5,505 nucleotides of DNA from Alphaproteobacteria bacterium (GTDB taxonomy: Bacteria; Pseudomonadota; Alphaproteobacteria; Micavibrionales; UBA2020), in NCBI GenBank assembly GCA_020853455.1, contig JADYYV010000257.1:1-5505 (forward strand), given 5' to 3'. Position 1 is the stretch's first letter. Each line of letters begins with the position of its first letter. The notes under the pieces were generated by a model. That model did not search any database. It saw only the letters and a list, made by a program, of their open reading frames with translations, and had not been told where the DNA came from. Shown here in pieces: positions 1 to 4,530 of the stretch. A program made the translations under genes and the position numbers.

Positions 1-1505
1 AACAGCATCGTCAGCGATACGCGCAGCTTGTTTTCAAGGATGATGCGGATCACGCCCAATGCAGCGCGGCGCAGCGCGAAGGGGTCTTTCGATCCCGTCG
101 GCTTTTCGTCGATGGCAAAGAAACCGACAAGCGCATCCAGTTTATCGGCCAGCGCAACCGCGATGGAAACAGGGGCAGTGGGGCAGGTGTCGTTCGCGCC
201 GACAGGTTTGTAGTGTTCCGCAATCGCCTGCGCGATTTCGGGCTTTTCCTTGTCATGCAGCGCGTAATAGCGGCCCATTGTGCCCTGCACTTCGGGGAAC
301 TGGTAGACGACGCCGGAGGTAAGGTCAGCCTTGCACAGCTCCGCCGCGCGGGCGGCGGCCTTGCCGTCATAGCCCAGCAGCTCCGCGATTTCCTGCGCCA
401 GCGAATGAAGGCGGGAGACGCGATCGCGCACGGTGCCGAGTTTCTGGTGGAACGTAATCTGCTCCAGCGCGGGCAGGCGGCTTTCCAGTTTCTGGCGGCG
501 GTCCTGATCCCAGAAGAATTTGGCATCTGAAAGGCGCGCGCGCAGGACTTTCTCGTTCCCCGCCACGACCTGCTTGCCGCCGTCTTCGGTAATCATGTTG
601 GCGACGACGATGAACTTGTTCGACAGCTTGCCGGCAGCGTCCAGCAGCGCGATATATTTCTGGTTGCCGCGCATGGTGGAAATCAGAACTTCCTGCGGAA
701 CATCCAGATATTCTTTCTCGAACTCGCCCACCAGCGGCACCGGCCATTCGACCAGCCCGACGATTTCCTCGAACAGCGCCTCGTCCTCGCGGATTTTCAA
801 CCCGGCCTTGTTCGCCAGTTCCTGCGACTGTTTGGAAATAATGTCCTTGCGTTCCTCGCGCGACAGCAGCACATGTGCCTTTTTCAGCTTCTCGCGGTAA
901 TCTGCGAAGTTCGACACTTCGATCTTGCCGGATGAGAGGAAGCGGTGACCTTGCGTCGATTTGCCGGCAGACACGGATTTTTCACCGCCGCCCAGTGCAA
1001 AATCAACGACCACAGGCTGGCCGTTGAACAGCGCGATAATGCTATGCAGCGGGCGCACCCATTGGCGGGTGCTGGATTTCCAGCGCATCGATTTCGGCCA
1101 GACGATCTTGTTCAGCGCGTCTTCGATGATCGTGGTCAGAACTTTATCCGTCGGTTGTCCCTTCACGGCTTCGCGGTAGAACCAGAAAGTGCCCTTCGGC
1201 GTTTCTTCCTTCACGCATTTATCAAAATTCGTCTGCCCGATCGATTTCAGGAATCCGTCCAGCGCCTGCTGCGGCGAGGTGATGCTGGGGCCTTTTTTGT
1301 CGATGGGTGCGGGGTTATTTTCGAGCGGCAGCCCGTCGACCACGATCGTCACGCGGCGCGGCGTCGAATGTGCTTCGGCCTTCGTGAAGGTCAGGCCCTT
1401 GTCGGTCAGCCCCTTTGTGATGAGGTCTTTCAGGTCGTCCGCAGCCTTCACCTGCATACGCGCAGGGATTTCTTCGGAGAACAGTTCGAGGAGAAATTCG
1501 GCCAT
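1..1505 (-). CDS. glyS: Glycine--tRNA ligase beta subunit, 3' end cut by the window edge
   Basis: This is the beta subunit of the alpha2beta2 bacterial glycyl-tRNA synthetase. With GlyQ it charges tRNA-Gly in the cytoplasm, and the beta subunit supplies tRNA recognition. I translated the frame from the ATG at 1503-1505 and found 501 codons with no stop. Family landmarks appear in order: the N-terminus MAEFLLELFSEEIPARM, STPRRVTIVV (about residues 49-58), the MRW and RQWVRPLHS block (about 141-155), GHRF near 187, LVEWPVPLVGEF near 250-261, a GNEKVLRARLSDAKFF block near 315-330, and TGSKDPFALRRAALGVIRI (about 472-490). Known members are about 690 residues, so roughly 190 C-terminal residues, including the DALR-type anticodon-binding domain, lie outside the window. 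The start is supported by a perfect Shine-Dalgarno inside the end of glyQ and by the canonical N-terminus. The gene is co-transcribed and probably translationally coupled with glyQ. Confidence 0.97.
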   Translation of the reverse strand, partial: MAEFLLELFSEEIPARMQVKAADDLKDLITKGLTDKGLTFTKAEAHSTPRRVTIVVDGLPLENNPAPIDKKGPSITSPQQALDGFLKSIGQTNFDKCVKEETPKGTFWFYREAVKGQPTDKVLTTIIEDALNKIVWPKSMRWKSSTRQWVRPLHSIIALFNGQPVVVDFALGGGEKSVSAGKSTQGHRFLSSGKIEVSNFADYREKLKKAHVLLSREERKDIISKQSQELANKAGLKIREDEALFEEIVGLVEWPVPLVGEFEKEYLDVPQEVLISTMRGNQKYIALLDAAGKLSNKFIVVANMITEDGGKQVVAGNEKVLRARLSDAKFFWDQDRRQKLESRLPALEQITFHQKLGTVRDRVSRLHSLAQEIAELLGYDGKAAARAAELCKADLTSGVVYQFPEVQGTMGRYYALHDKEKPEIAQAIAEHYKPVGANDTCPTAPVSIAVALADKLDALVGFFAIDEKPTGSKDPFALRRAALGVIRIILENKLRVSLTML

Positions 1506-1506
1506 G

Positions 1507-2430
1507 TTATGCAGCCTCCTTCTTCGCTTGCTCGTCGCCATAAACACCAAGCCATGCTTCGCAGCAGCCCTTCGCGAGTTCGCGGACGCGGCCGATATAG
1601 GCCTGACGTTCCACAACCGAAATCACGCCGCGCGCATCCATCAGGTTGAACAGGTGGCTGGCCTTCAGGCACTGGTCATAGGCGGGCAGGGCCAAGCCCT
1701 TGCGGCCGTTGTTTGACGGATGCGTCGACTGCACGTTCAGCAGCGATTTGCATTCCGCTTCCGCGTCCTTGAAATGCTGCATCAGTTTATCGGTGTTGGC
1801 GAATTCAAAGTTATGCGCCGAATATTCCTGTTCCGCGCGCAGGAACACGTCGCCGTATTTCACGCCGCGACCGTTGAAATCGAGGTCGTAGACGTTGTTG
1901 ACGTTCTGGATATACATCGCGAGGCGTTCGAGACCGTAGGTGATTTCCGCCGAAACGGGATTACATTCAATGCCGCCCACCTGTTGGAAGTAAGTGAACT
2001 GCGTCACCTCCATCCCGTCGCACCAGACTTCCCAGCCGAGGCCCCAGGCGCCCAGCGTCGGGCTTTCCCAGTCGTCTTCAACGAAGCGGATGTCGTGGTA
2101 TTTTGAGTCGATGCCGATCTTTTTCAGGCTCTCGAGGTAAAGCTCGAGGATATTTTCCGGCGACGGCTTCATGATGACTTGATACTGGTAGTAATGCTGC
2201 AAGCGGTTGGGGTTTTCGCCATAGCGCCCATCGGTCGGGCGGCGCGAGGGCTGCACATAGGCGGCATTCCAGGGCTCGGTGCCAAGCGCGCGCAGCGTGG
2301 TTGCGGGGTGAAAGGTACCGGCGCCCACTTCCATGTCATAGGGCTGGAGGATAAGACACCCCTGATCAGACCAGAACTGGTGCAGCGTCAGGATAAGATT
2401 CTGAAAACTAAGTGGCTTGCCGTTTGACAT
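1507..2430 (-). CDS. glyQ: Glycine--tRNA ligase alpha subunit
   Basis: This is the catalytic alpha subunit of the alpha2beta2 glycyl-tRNA synthetase (class IIc-like). It activates glycine with ATP and, with GlyS, charges tRNA-Gly. The 307 residues match the usual length of about 300. Visible blocks are FQNLILTLHQFWSDQGC (9-25), QPYDMEVGAGTFHPATTLRA (29-48), the motif 2 region VQPSRRPTDGRYGENPNRLQ (59-78), the EVTQFTYFQQVGGIEC stretch (141-156), and motif 3 ITYGLERLAMYIQ (163-175). The start gives the expected family N-terminus; upstream there is only a weak GGGA-like ribosome site. The stop TAA is one base from the glyS ATG, so the two form an operon with glyQ first. It diverges from the I42 inhibitor gene across a 112-bp intergenic region. 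Nothing is truncated or odd. Confidence 0.98.
   Translation of the reverse strand: MSNGKPLSFQNLILTLHQFWSDQGCLILQPYDMEVGAGTFHPATTLRALGTEPWNAAYVQPSRRPTDGRYGENPNRLQHYYQYQVIMKPSPENILELYLESLKKIGIDSKYHDIRFVEDDWESPTLGAWGLGWEVWCDGMEVTQFTYFQQVGGIECNPVSAEITYGLERLAMYIQNVNNVYDLDFNGRGVKYGDVFLRAEQEYSAHNFEFANTDKLMQHFKDAEAECKSLLNVQSTHPSNNGRKGLALPAYDQCLKASHLFNLMDARGVISVVERQAYIGRVRELAKGCCEAWLGVYGDEQAKKEAA
1515..1521 (-). promoter_or_regulatory. Shine-Dalgarno of glyS inside glyQ
   Basis: On the minus strand AAGGAGG lies 9 bases before the glyS ATG and within the last codons of glyQ (Lys-Lys-Glu-Ala-Ala-stop). This perfect anti-16S match fixes the glyS start and suggests that ribosomes finishing glyQ re-initiate on glyS, keeping the two subunits in balance. 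Confidence 0.85.
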
Positions 2431-2457
2431 CGTATTTCCCGCTAAAATTGACGCGCA

Positions 2458-2486
2458 AGCCTAGCATGGTGATTGGCTGTTTTCAA
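2458..2486 (-). promoter_or_regulatory. Candidate sigma70-type promoter of glyQS
   Basis: On the minus strand a -35 TTGAAA (2481-2486) and a -10 TAGGCT (2458-2463) are separated by exactly 17 bases. Transcription would begin near 2451 and give a leader of about 20 bases before the glyQ ATG. That leaves no room for a long regulatory leader such as a T-box. The match was made by eye; no start site has been mapped. Confidence 0.5.
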
Positions 2487-2527
2487 AGGCCTGCTGATGT
2501 TGTATCCCTATTAAAATCTTTCAAATT

Positions 2528-2533
2528 AGGGGA
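2528..2533 (+). promoter_or_regulatory. Shine-Dalgarno of the I42 inhibitor gene
   Basis: AGGGGA lies 9 bases before the ATG at 2543. The reading frame upstream contains no ATG, GTG or TTG before the in-frame TGA at 2495-2497, so this site and start are the only option. This matters because it rules out an N-terminal signal peptide encoded further upstream. Confidence 0.7.
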
Positions 2534-2542
2534 CGTTTTCGC

Positions 2543-2857
2543 ATGAAAAGACTGAGCGAGAAATTCAACGCTATTGCCGTGAAAAAGGGCGAATTGTTCA
2601 TGCTGGATCTCGATGGAAACGCATCCACAGGATACATGTGGGATGTAAAAATCACGGCAGGCGATGCGACGGTCATCAGCCGCGAAACCATCCCGACCAA
2701 TCCCGGAAAAATGGTCATCGGCGGCGGCGCGGTCGAACGCACGATTTTCCGCGCAGAAAACGACGGCGAGATCGAGATCGAAGCCAAATGGCAGCGCCCG
2801 TGGGAGAAGTCGACCCCGCCCGCGAAGCAGGCGGTTTTCAAGGTGAGTGTAAAATAG
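2543..2857 (+). CDS. Chagasin-like cysteine protease inhibitor (MEROPS I42), without signal peptide
   Basis: This is a 104-residue protein of the chagasin/inhibitor I42 family, small immunoglobulin-like folds that block papain-type (C1) cysteine proteases by inserting three loops into the active-site cleft. All three loops are visible: NASTGYMW at 26-33 (the family NPTTGY/F loop with Thr29 and Gly30 kept), the glycine-rich loop GGGAVERTIF at 60-69, and the RPW loop at 85-87 in WQRPWE. The length covers a complete domain. There is no hydrophobic leader: the protein begins MKRLSEKFNAIAVKKGE, and an in-frame stop upstream excludes an extension. It should therefore stay in the cytoplasm, whereas many bacterial relatives are exported. 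No C1 protease is encoded in this window, so the target is unknown. It diverges from glyQ and precedes the small gene at 2920 by 62 bp. Family assignment is confident; inhibitory activity is inferred. Confidence 0.88.
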   Translation: MKRLSEKFNAIAVKKGELFMLDLDGNASTGYMWDVKITAGDATVISRETIPTNPGKMVIGGGAVERTIFRAENDGEIEIEAKWQRPWEKSTPPAKQAVFKVSVK

Positions 2858-2888
2858 GTTTACGGAAACTTAAGACCGATTTGTTAGT

Positions 2889-2909
2889 CTGTGCAAAGTA
2901 TCAGCACAG
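2889..2909 (+). promoter_or_regulatory. Hairpin touching the Shine-Dalgarno of the gene at 2920
   Basis: CTGTGC (2889-2894) pairs perfectly with GCACAG (2904-2909) around a 9-base A-rich loop, and a T-G wobble can extend the stem to 2888/2910. The 3' arm includes the first two or three bases of the AGGAGA ribosome-binding site. Folding in the mRNA could reduce ribosome access. There is no T-run after it, so it is not an intrinsic terminator. A chance hairpin of this size is possible. Confidence 0.4.
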
Positions 2910-2913
2910 GAGA
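2908..2913 (+). promoter_or_regulatory. Shine-Dalgarno selecting the GTG start at 2920
   Basis: AGGAGA ends 6 bases before GTG at 2920-2922, an ideal spacing. The nearer ATG at 2916 is in another frame, opens only four codons (ATG CGT GAC AGA, then TAG) and is too close to the site. The in-frame ATG at 2941 has no ribosome site. The GTG is therefore the preferred start. Confidence 0.7.
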
Positions 2914-2919
2914 ACATGC

Positions 2920-3156
2920 GTGACAGATAGTCTTGATGAAATGCAGGAGCGTCTTGCTGCACGGGCAGTCGGATTTATCGATGCCGACGATTTAAAGGGC
3001 CTGCAGAAGCTCCTGAGCCGGGCGCAGGTGAGCGTCACAGACTCCTACAACACCAGCAGCGGGCATCGCGAGCGTTTGGTCGAATACGCCGAGCGCATGG
3101 GCAAGCTTGAAGCAGCGAGTCTATTGCGAAAAGCGGGGGCGCCCCTTATCCGCTAG
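2920..3156 (+). CDS. Small ankyrin-repeat-like protein, 78 residues, GTG start
   Basis: This short soluble protein begins MTDSLDEMQERLAARA and ends LLRKAGAPLIR. Residues about 49-76 (HRERLVEYAERMGKLEAASLLRKAGAPL) have the helix-turn-helix pattern of an ankyrin repeat: an Ala-containing first helix, a G-K/H-L-E turn, LL near the end of the second helix, then AGA. Residues about 16-42 (GFIDADDLKGLQKLLSRAQVSV) could be a degenerate preceding repeat. One or two repeats is fewer than a typical stable ankyrin domain, so it may pack as a capped mini-domain, form dimers, or belong to a family I do not know. The reading frame stays open upstream to 2638, but that part runs inside the inhibitor gene in another frame and is not coding. 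It lies 62 bp after the inhibitor gene on the same strand, possibly co-transcribed. Function and partner are unknown. Confidence 0.75.
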   Translation: MTDSLDEMQERLAARAVGFIDADDLKGLQKLLSRAQVSVTDSYNTSSGHRERLVEYAERMGKLEAASLLRKAGAPLIR

Positions 3157-3190
3157 TAATTATTCATTTGACTTTTTACGATATTTCATA

Positions 3191-3220
3191 GGGTTAGGCT
3201 TATTTTCAGCCGCTTAACCC
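3191..3220 (+). terminator. Bulged hairpin in the AT-rich gap, possible weak terminator
   Basis: GGGTTA (3191-3196) pairs with TAACCC (3215-3220), and inside it GGCT (3197-3200) pairs with AGCC (3208-3211). A three-base bulge (3212-3214) and a 7-base loop complete the structure. T-rich DNA follows (TTTT at 3223-3226 and TTTTT at 3231-3235), but it is interrupted. It lies 34 bp after the ankyrin-like gene and would separate it from the next pair of genes. The bulge and broken T-tract make it a weak candidate. Confidence 0.35.
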
Positions 3221-3251
3221 GCTTTTAAACTTTTTCCCATAGAATTCATGA

Positions 3252-3257
3252 TATAAT
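3252..3257 (+). promoter_or_regulatory. Candidate -10 box for the gene pair starting at 3275
   Basis: A perfect TATAAT lies 17 bases before the ATG at 3275 in the AT-rich stretch 3157-3274. No convincing -35 element is found 16-18 bp upstream. The implied transcription start near 3264 would coincide with the Shine-Dalgarno CAGGA (3264-3268), leaving almost no leader. A functional start further upstream is therefore possible. Treat this as a hint that the pair has its own promoter. Confidence 0.3.
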
Positions 3258-3274
3258 TTTATTCAGGACATAAA

Positions 3275-3553
3275 ATGATTTCAGAAAGCGTGATTATTTT
3301 TGGTGCGACCGGCAACGTGGTGATGGTCATTAACGGCCCGCTACCCAAAAACGTGCCGATCATGTTCAAGGTGGGCGCCAGCAAGATCGACCTGCTGACC
3401 GATCAGGATGTGTTGTTTTCGGAGCGCGGCCTGAGCCCCTATATCTGCCAGAAGTTGCGCGACAAAAACGAAATCGGGCTGCTGGAGGTTACCGACCAGA
3501 ACAACCCGCCGAAACACCTGACGAATATCGCCTATCAATTTGCCGCTACTTAA
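3275..3553 (+). CDS. Hypothetical protein, 92 residues, first gene of a coupled pair
   Basis: I do not recognise this protein. It is 92 residues, soluble, with no signal peptide or membrane segment. It has a hydrophobic beta-like start (SVIIFGATGNVVMVINGPLP, residues 3-22), a central segment KIDLLTDQDVLFSERGLSPY, and IGLLEVTDQ near residues 67-75. The alternating hydrophobic pattern suggests a small alpha/beta or all-beta domain. FGATGN looks like a dinucleotide-binding phrase, but the length and the rest do not fit a Rossmann fold. CAGGA, 6 bases upstream of the ATG, is a good ribosome site. Codon use is like the neighbouring genes, which supports a real gene. The next gene starts 9 bases after its stop, so the two are almost certainly one operon. 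Function unknown. Confidence 0.8.
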   Translation: MISESVIIFGATGNVVMVINGPLPKNVPIMFKVGASKIDLLTDQDVLFSERGLSPYICQKLRDKNEIGLLEVTDQNNPPKHLTNIAYQFAAT

Positions 3554-3557
3554 GAGG
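3553..3557 (+). promoter_or_regulatory. Shine-Dalgarno overlapping the preceding stop codon
   Basis: AGAGG starts with the last A of the TAA that ends the 92-residue gene and lies 5 bases before the ATG at 3563. Terminating ribosomes would be sitting on the next initiation site, which points to coupled translation of the two unknown genes. Confidence 0.6.
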
Positions 3558-3562
3558 TTTTT

Positions 3563-4018
3563 ATGAGCGCAGTTTCGATGACCCCCGGAGATTCCGCCGC
3601 CGCAACTGTCGGCCCCAGCGCGTCAGTCGTCGGTAAACAGAACAGCGGATTGATGTCAATCGTGCGCGACACCATCCTGAGCGGCGTGATGCTGAACGCG
3701 ATGGAAGGCAAGGGCCAGCCCCAGATGCGCCCCGGCGATTCAATGATGCAGGCGCTTGGCGGCGGCGCAGAGGTTTATTCCAAAAACCCGAATGCGAACC
3801 TGACCAAGGCCGTGACCGGCATCGTGCTGCTGGGCATCGTCGGCAAGCTGCTGGATGCGAACACAGCGCCGCCCCCGACGCAGGAACAGATGCGCGCCGA
3901 ATATACGGCGAAGGAAGACCAGCGTATTGCCGGCATCATGAAGGAAGACGCGCAGAAAAAAGAGGCTTTGGCGGAAGATGAACGCCGCAAGGCTTTCTTT
4001 GCCAACAAGCCCGGCTAA
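3563..4018 (+). CDS. Hypothetical protein, 151 residues, with one hydrophobic segment and a charged C-terminal helix
   Basis: I do not recognise this protein. Residues 1-28 are Ser/Ala/Gly-rich and probably disordered. Residues 29-47 (GLMSIVRDTILSGVMLNAM) could be an amphipathic helix, and 48-70 are Gly/Met/Pro-rich. Residues about 80-98 (LTKAVTGIVLLGIVGKLLD) form one hydrophobic stretch, short and flanked by Lys, that might be a membrane segment or a buried helix. After a Pro-rich hinge (APPPTQ, 102-107), residues 108-147 are rich in Lys, Glu, Asp and Ala and look like a long charged helix or coiled coil. No cysteine or obvious catalytic motif is present. It is the second gene of a tight pair. 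Its TAA (4016-4018) overlaps the TAG of the convergent BLUF gene (4015-4017), leaving no space for a terminator. It may be a structural or membrane-associated partner of the 92-residue protein, but this is only inference. Confidence 0.8.
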   Translation: MSAVSMTPGDSAAATVGPSASVVGKQNSGLMSIVRDTILSGVMLNAMEGKGQPQMRPGDSMMQALGGGAEVYSKNPNANLTKAVTGIVLLGIVGKLLDANTAPPPTQEQMRAEYTAKEDQRIAGIMKEDAQKKEALAEDERRKAFFANKPG

Positions 4019-4461
4019 TCCCGCCGCATATTATCACGGAACATCGCCAGCAGCTGCTTGGCAAACGAGGCGCTGCCCTTGAAATCGCCGTTTTCGGCGC
4101 GCAGCAGGAAATCGGTATAGCCCGGCATGCGCGACAGGTCGGTGTTCGTCATGTCATGAAACCCCATGCTCCAGTCGGTAAACATGCGCTCTTCGGTTTT
4201 CTGGTCGATCAGCGTCGTGACGCGGTGGTGCGATTTGTCGCGGCAGATATTCGCGTAAAGCCGGTCTATATCGTCATCCGCTCCCTCGATCGCCTGCATG
4301 AACGATCCGGCGTTATAGACCAGCATCCCGGTGACCCCGTGTTTCAGGTTGGCCACACGGCTTTTGTCCAGCAACTCCAGCAGTTCAAAGCCGGTGAACA
4401 GTCTTACGGCGGAGCTGATATAGGTTATGGATTTCATCGTCTGATGCGTCGCTATTGGCAT
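4015..4461 (-). CDS. Short BLUF-domain blue-light sensor protein
   Basis: This is a stand-alone BLUF (sensor of blue light using FAD) protein, which binds FAD and shifts a hydrogen-bond network around the flavin on blue-light exposure. The signature residues are all present with spacing identical to AppA: Tyr14 (ITYIS), Asn38 (SRVANLK), Gln56 (SFMQAIEG), Trp97 and Met99 (DWSMGF). GVTGMLVY (42-49) and LYANICRD (68-75) also fit the family. There is no attached enzyme domain: residues about 105-148 are a short tail likely to form the capping helices, as in other short BLUF proteins that act through partners. The start is uncertain. The ATG at 4461 gives 148 residues, while Met9 (4437) gives MKSITYISSA, the usual family start. 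Neither has a clear ribosome site; TATATT at 4472-4477 as a -10 box would favour 4437. It lies downstream of the histidine kinase on the same strand, a possible signalling partner. Confidence 0.92.
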   Translation of the reverse strand: MPIATHQTMKSITYISSAVRLFTGFELLELLDKSRVANLKHGVTGMLVYNAGSFMQAIEGADDDIDRLYANICRDKSHHRVTTLIDQKTEERMFTDWSMGFHDMTNTDLSRMPGYTDFLLRAENGDFKGSASFAKQLLAMFRDNMRRD

Positions 4462-4486
4462 ACCCAGCCATAATATAACGTATCGA

Positions 4487-4509
4487 CGGGCGTCATGCCC
4501 GCTTTTTTT
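4487..4509 (+). terminator. Intrinsic terminator for plus-strand transcription
   Basis: CGGGC (4487-4491) pairs with GCCCG (4497-4501) around GTCAT, where an extra G-T pair is possible, and one base later there are seven Ts (4503-4509). This is a compact GC stem plus a U-tract when read on the plus strand. On the minus strand the hairpin is preceded by As and followed by GTCGAT, so it would not terminate the flanking minus-strand genes. It lies between the BLUF gene and the kinase gene, both on the minus strand. The only plus-strand transcription unit seen upstream is the 3275-4018 pair. Confidence 0.55.
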
Positions 4510-4511
4510 GA

Positions 4512-4530
4512 AGGCTATTTATGTAAGCCT
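4512..4530 (-). other. Small inverted repeat directly after the kinase stop codon
   Basis: AGGCT and AGCCT arms of 5 bp flank a 9-base AT-rich loop and directly abut the kinase TAG on the minus strand. It has no T-run on that strand. It may protect the 3' end of the kinase mRNA or add to a Rho-dependent end, or it may be chance. Confidence 0.25.

Noticed and set aside
945..1716. Long plus-strand open frames (234 and 175 codons) opposite glyS and glyQ
   Set aside because: They are antisense to strongly conserved synthetase genes, rich in Arg, His, Ser and Phe typical of GC-rich shadow frames, and show no family motif or ribosome site.
1720..2106. Plus-strand open frame of 128 codons opposite glyQ
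   Set aside because: It mirrors the conserved glyQ coding sequence, and its Val/Asp/Phe-rich composition results from reading conserved codons backwards.
2448..2517. Plus-strand promoter for the I42 gene (TTGACG at 2448, TAAAAT at 2512)
   Set aside because: No pair of -35 and -10 elements has acceptable spacing. The -10-like TAAAAT alone is not enough in AT-rich DNA.
2858..2874. Small GTTT/AAAC inverted repeat after the inhibitor stop codon, as a terminator
   Set aside because: The stem is only about four AT-rich pairs and no T-run follows.
2638..2919. Open frame extending the ankyrin-like gene upstream to an ATG at 2638
   Set aside because: It runs inside the I42 inhibitor gene in another frame and translates to Arg-rich, low-complexity sequence. 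A good ribosome site selects the GTG at 2920 instead.
3168..3196. TTGACT at 3168 as a -35 element for the unknown pair
   Set aside because: The hexamer 17 bp downstream is GGGTTA, a poor -10, and it falls in the hairpin arm.
3283..3310. FGATGN phrase as an NAD(P)-binding Rossmann motif
   Set aside because: The protein is only 92 residues and the pattern of following strands and helices does not fit. The phrase alone is not diagnostic.
4156..4473. Plus-strand open frame of 105 codons opposite BLUF
   Set aside because: The BLUF frame has all its signature residues, so this is its antisense shadow. An antisense RNA here is possible, but a protein is not supported.
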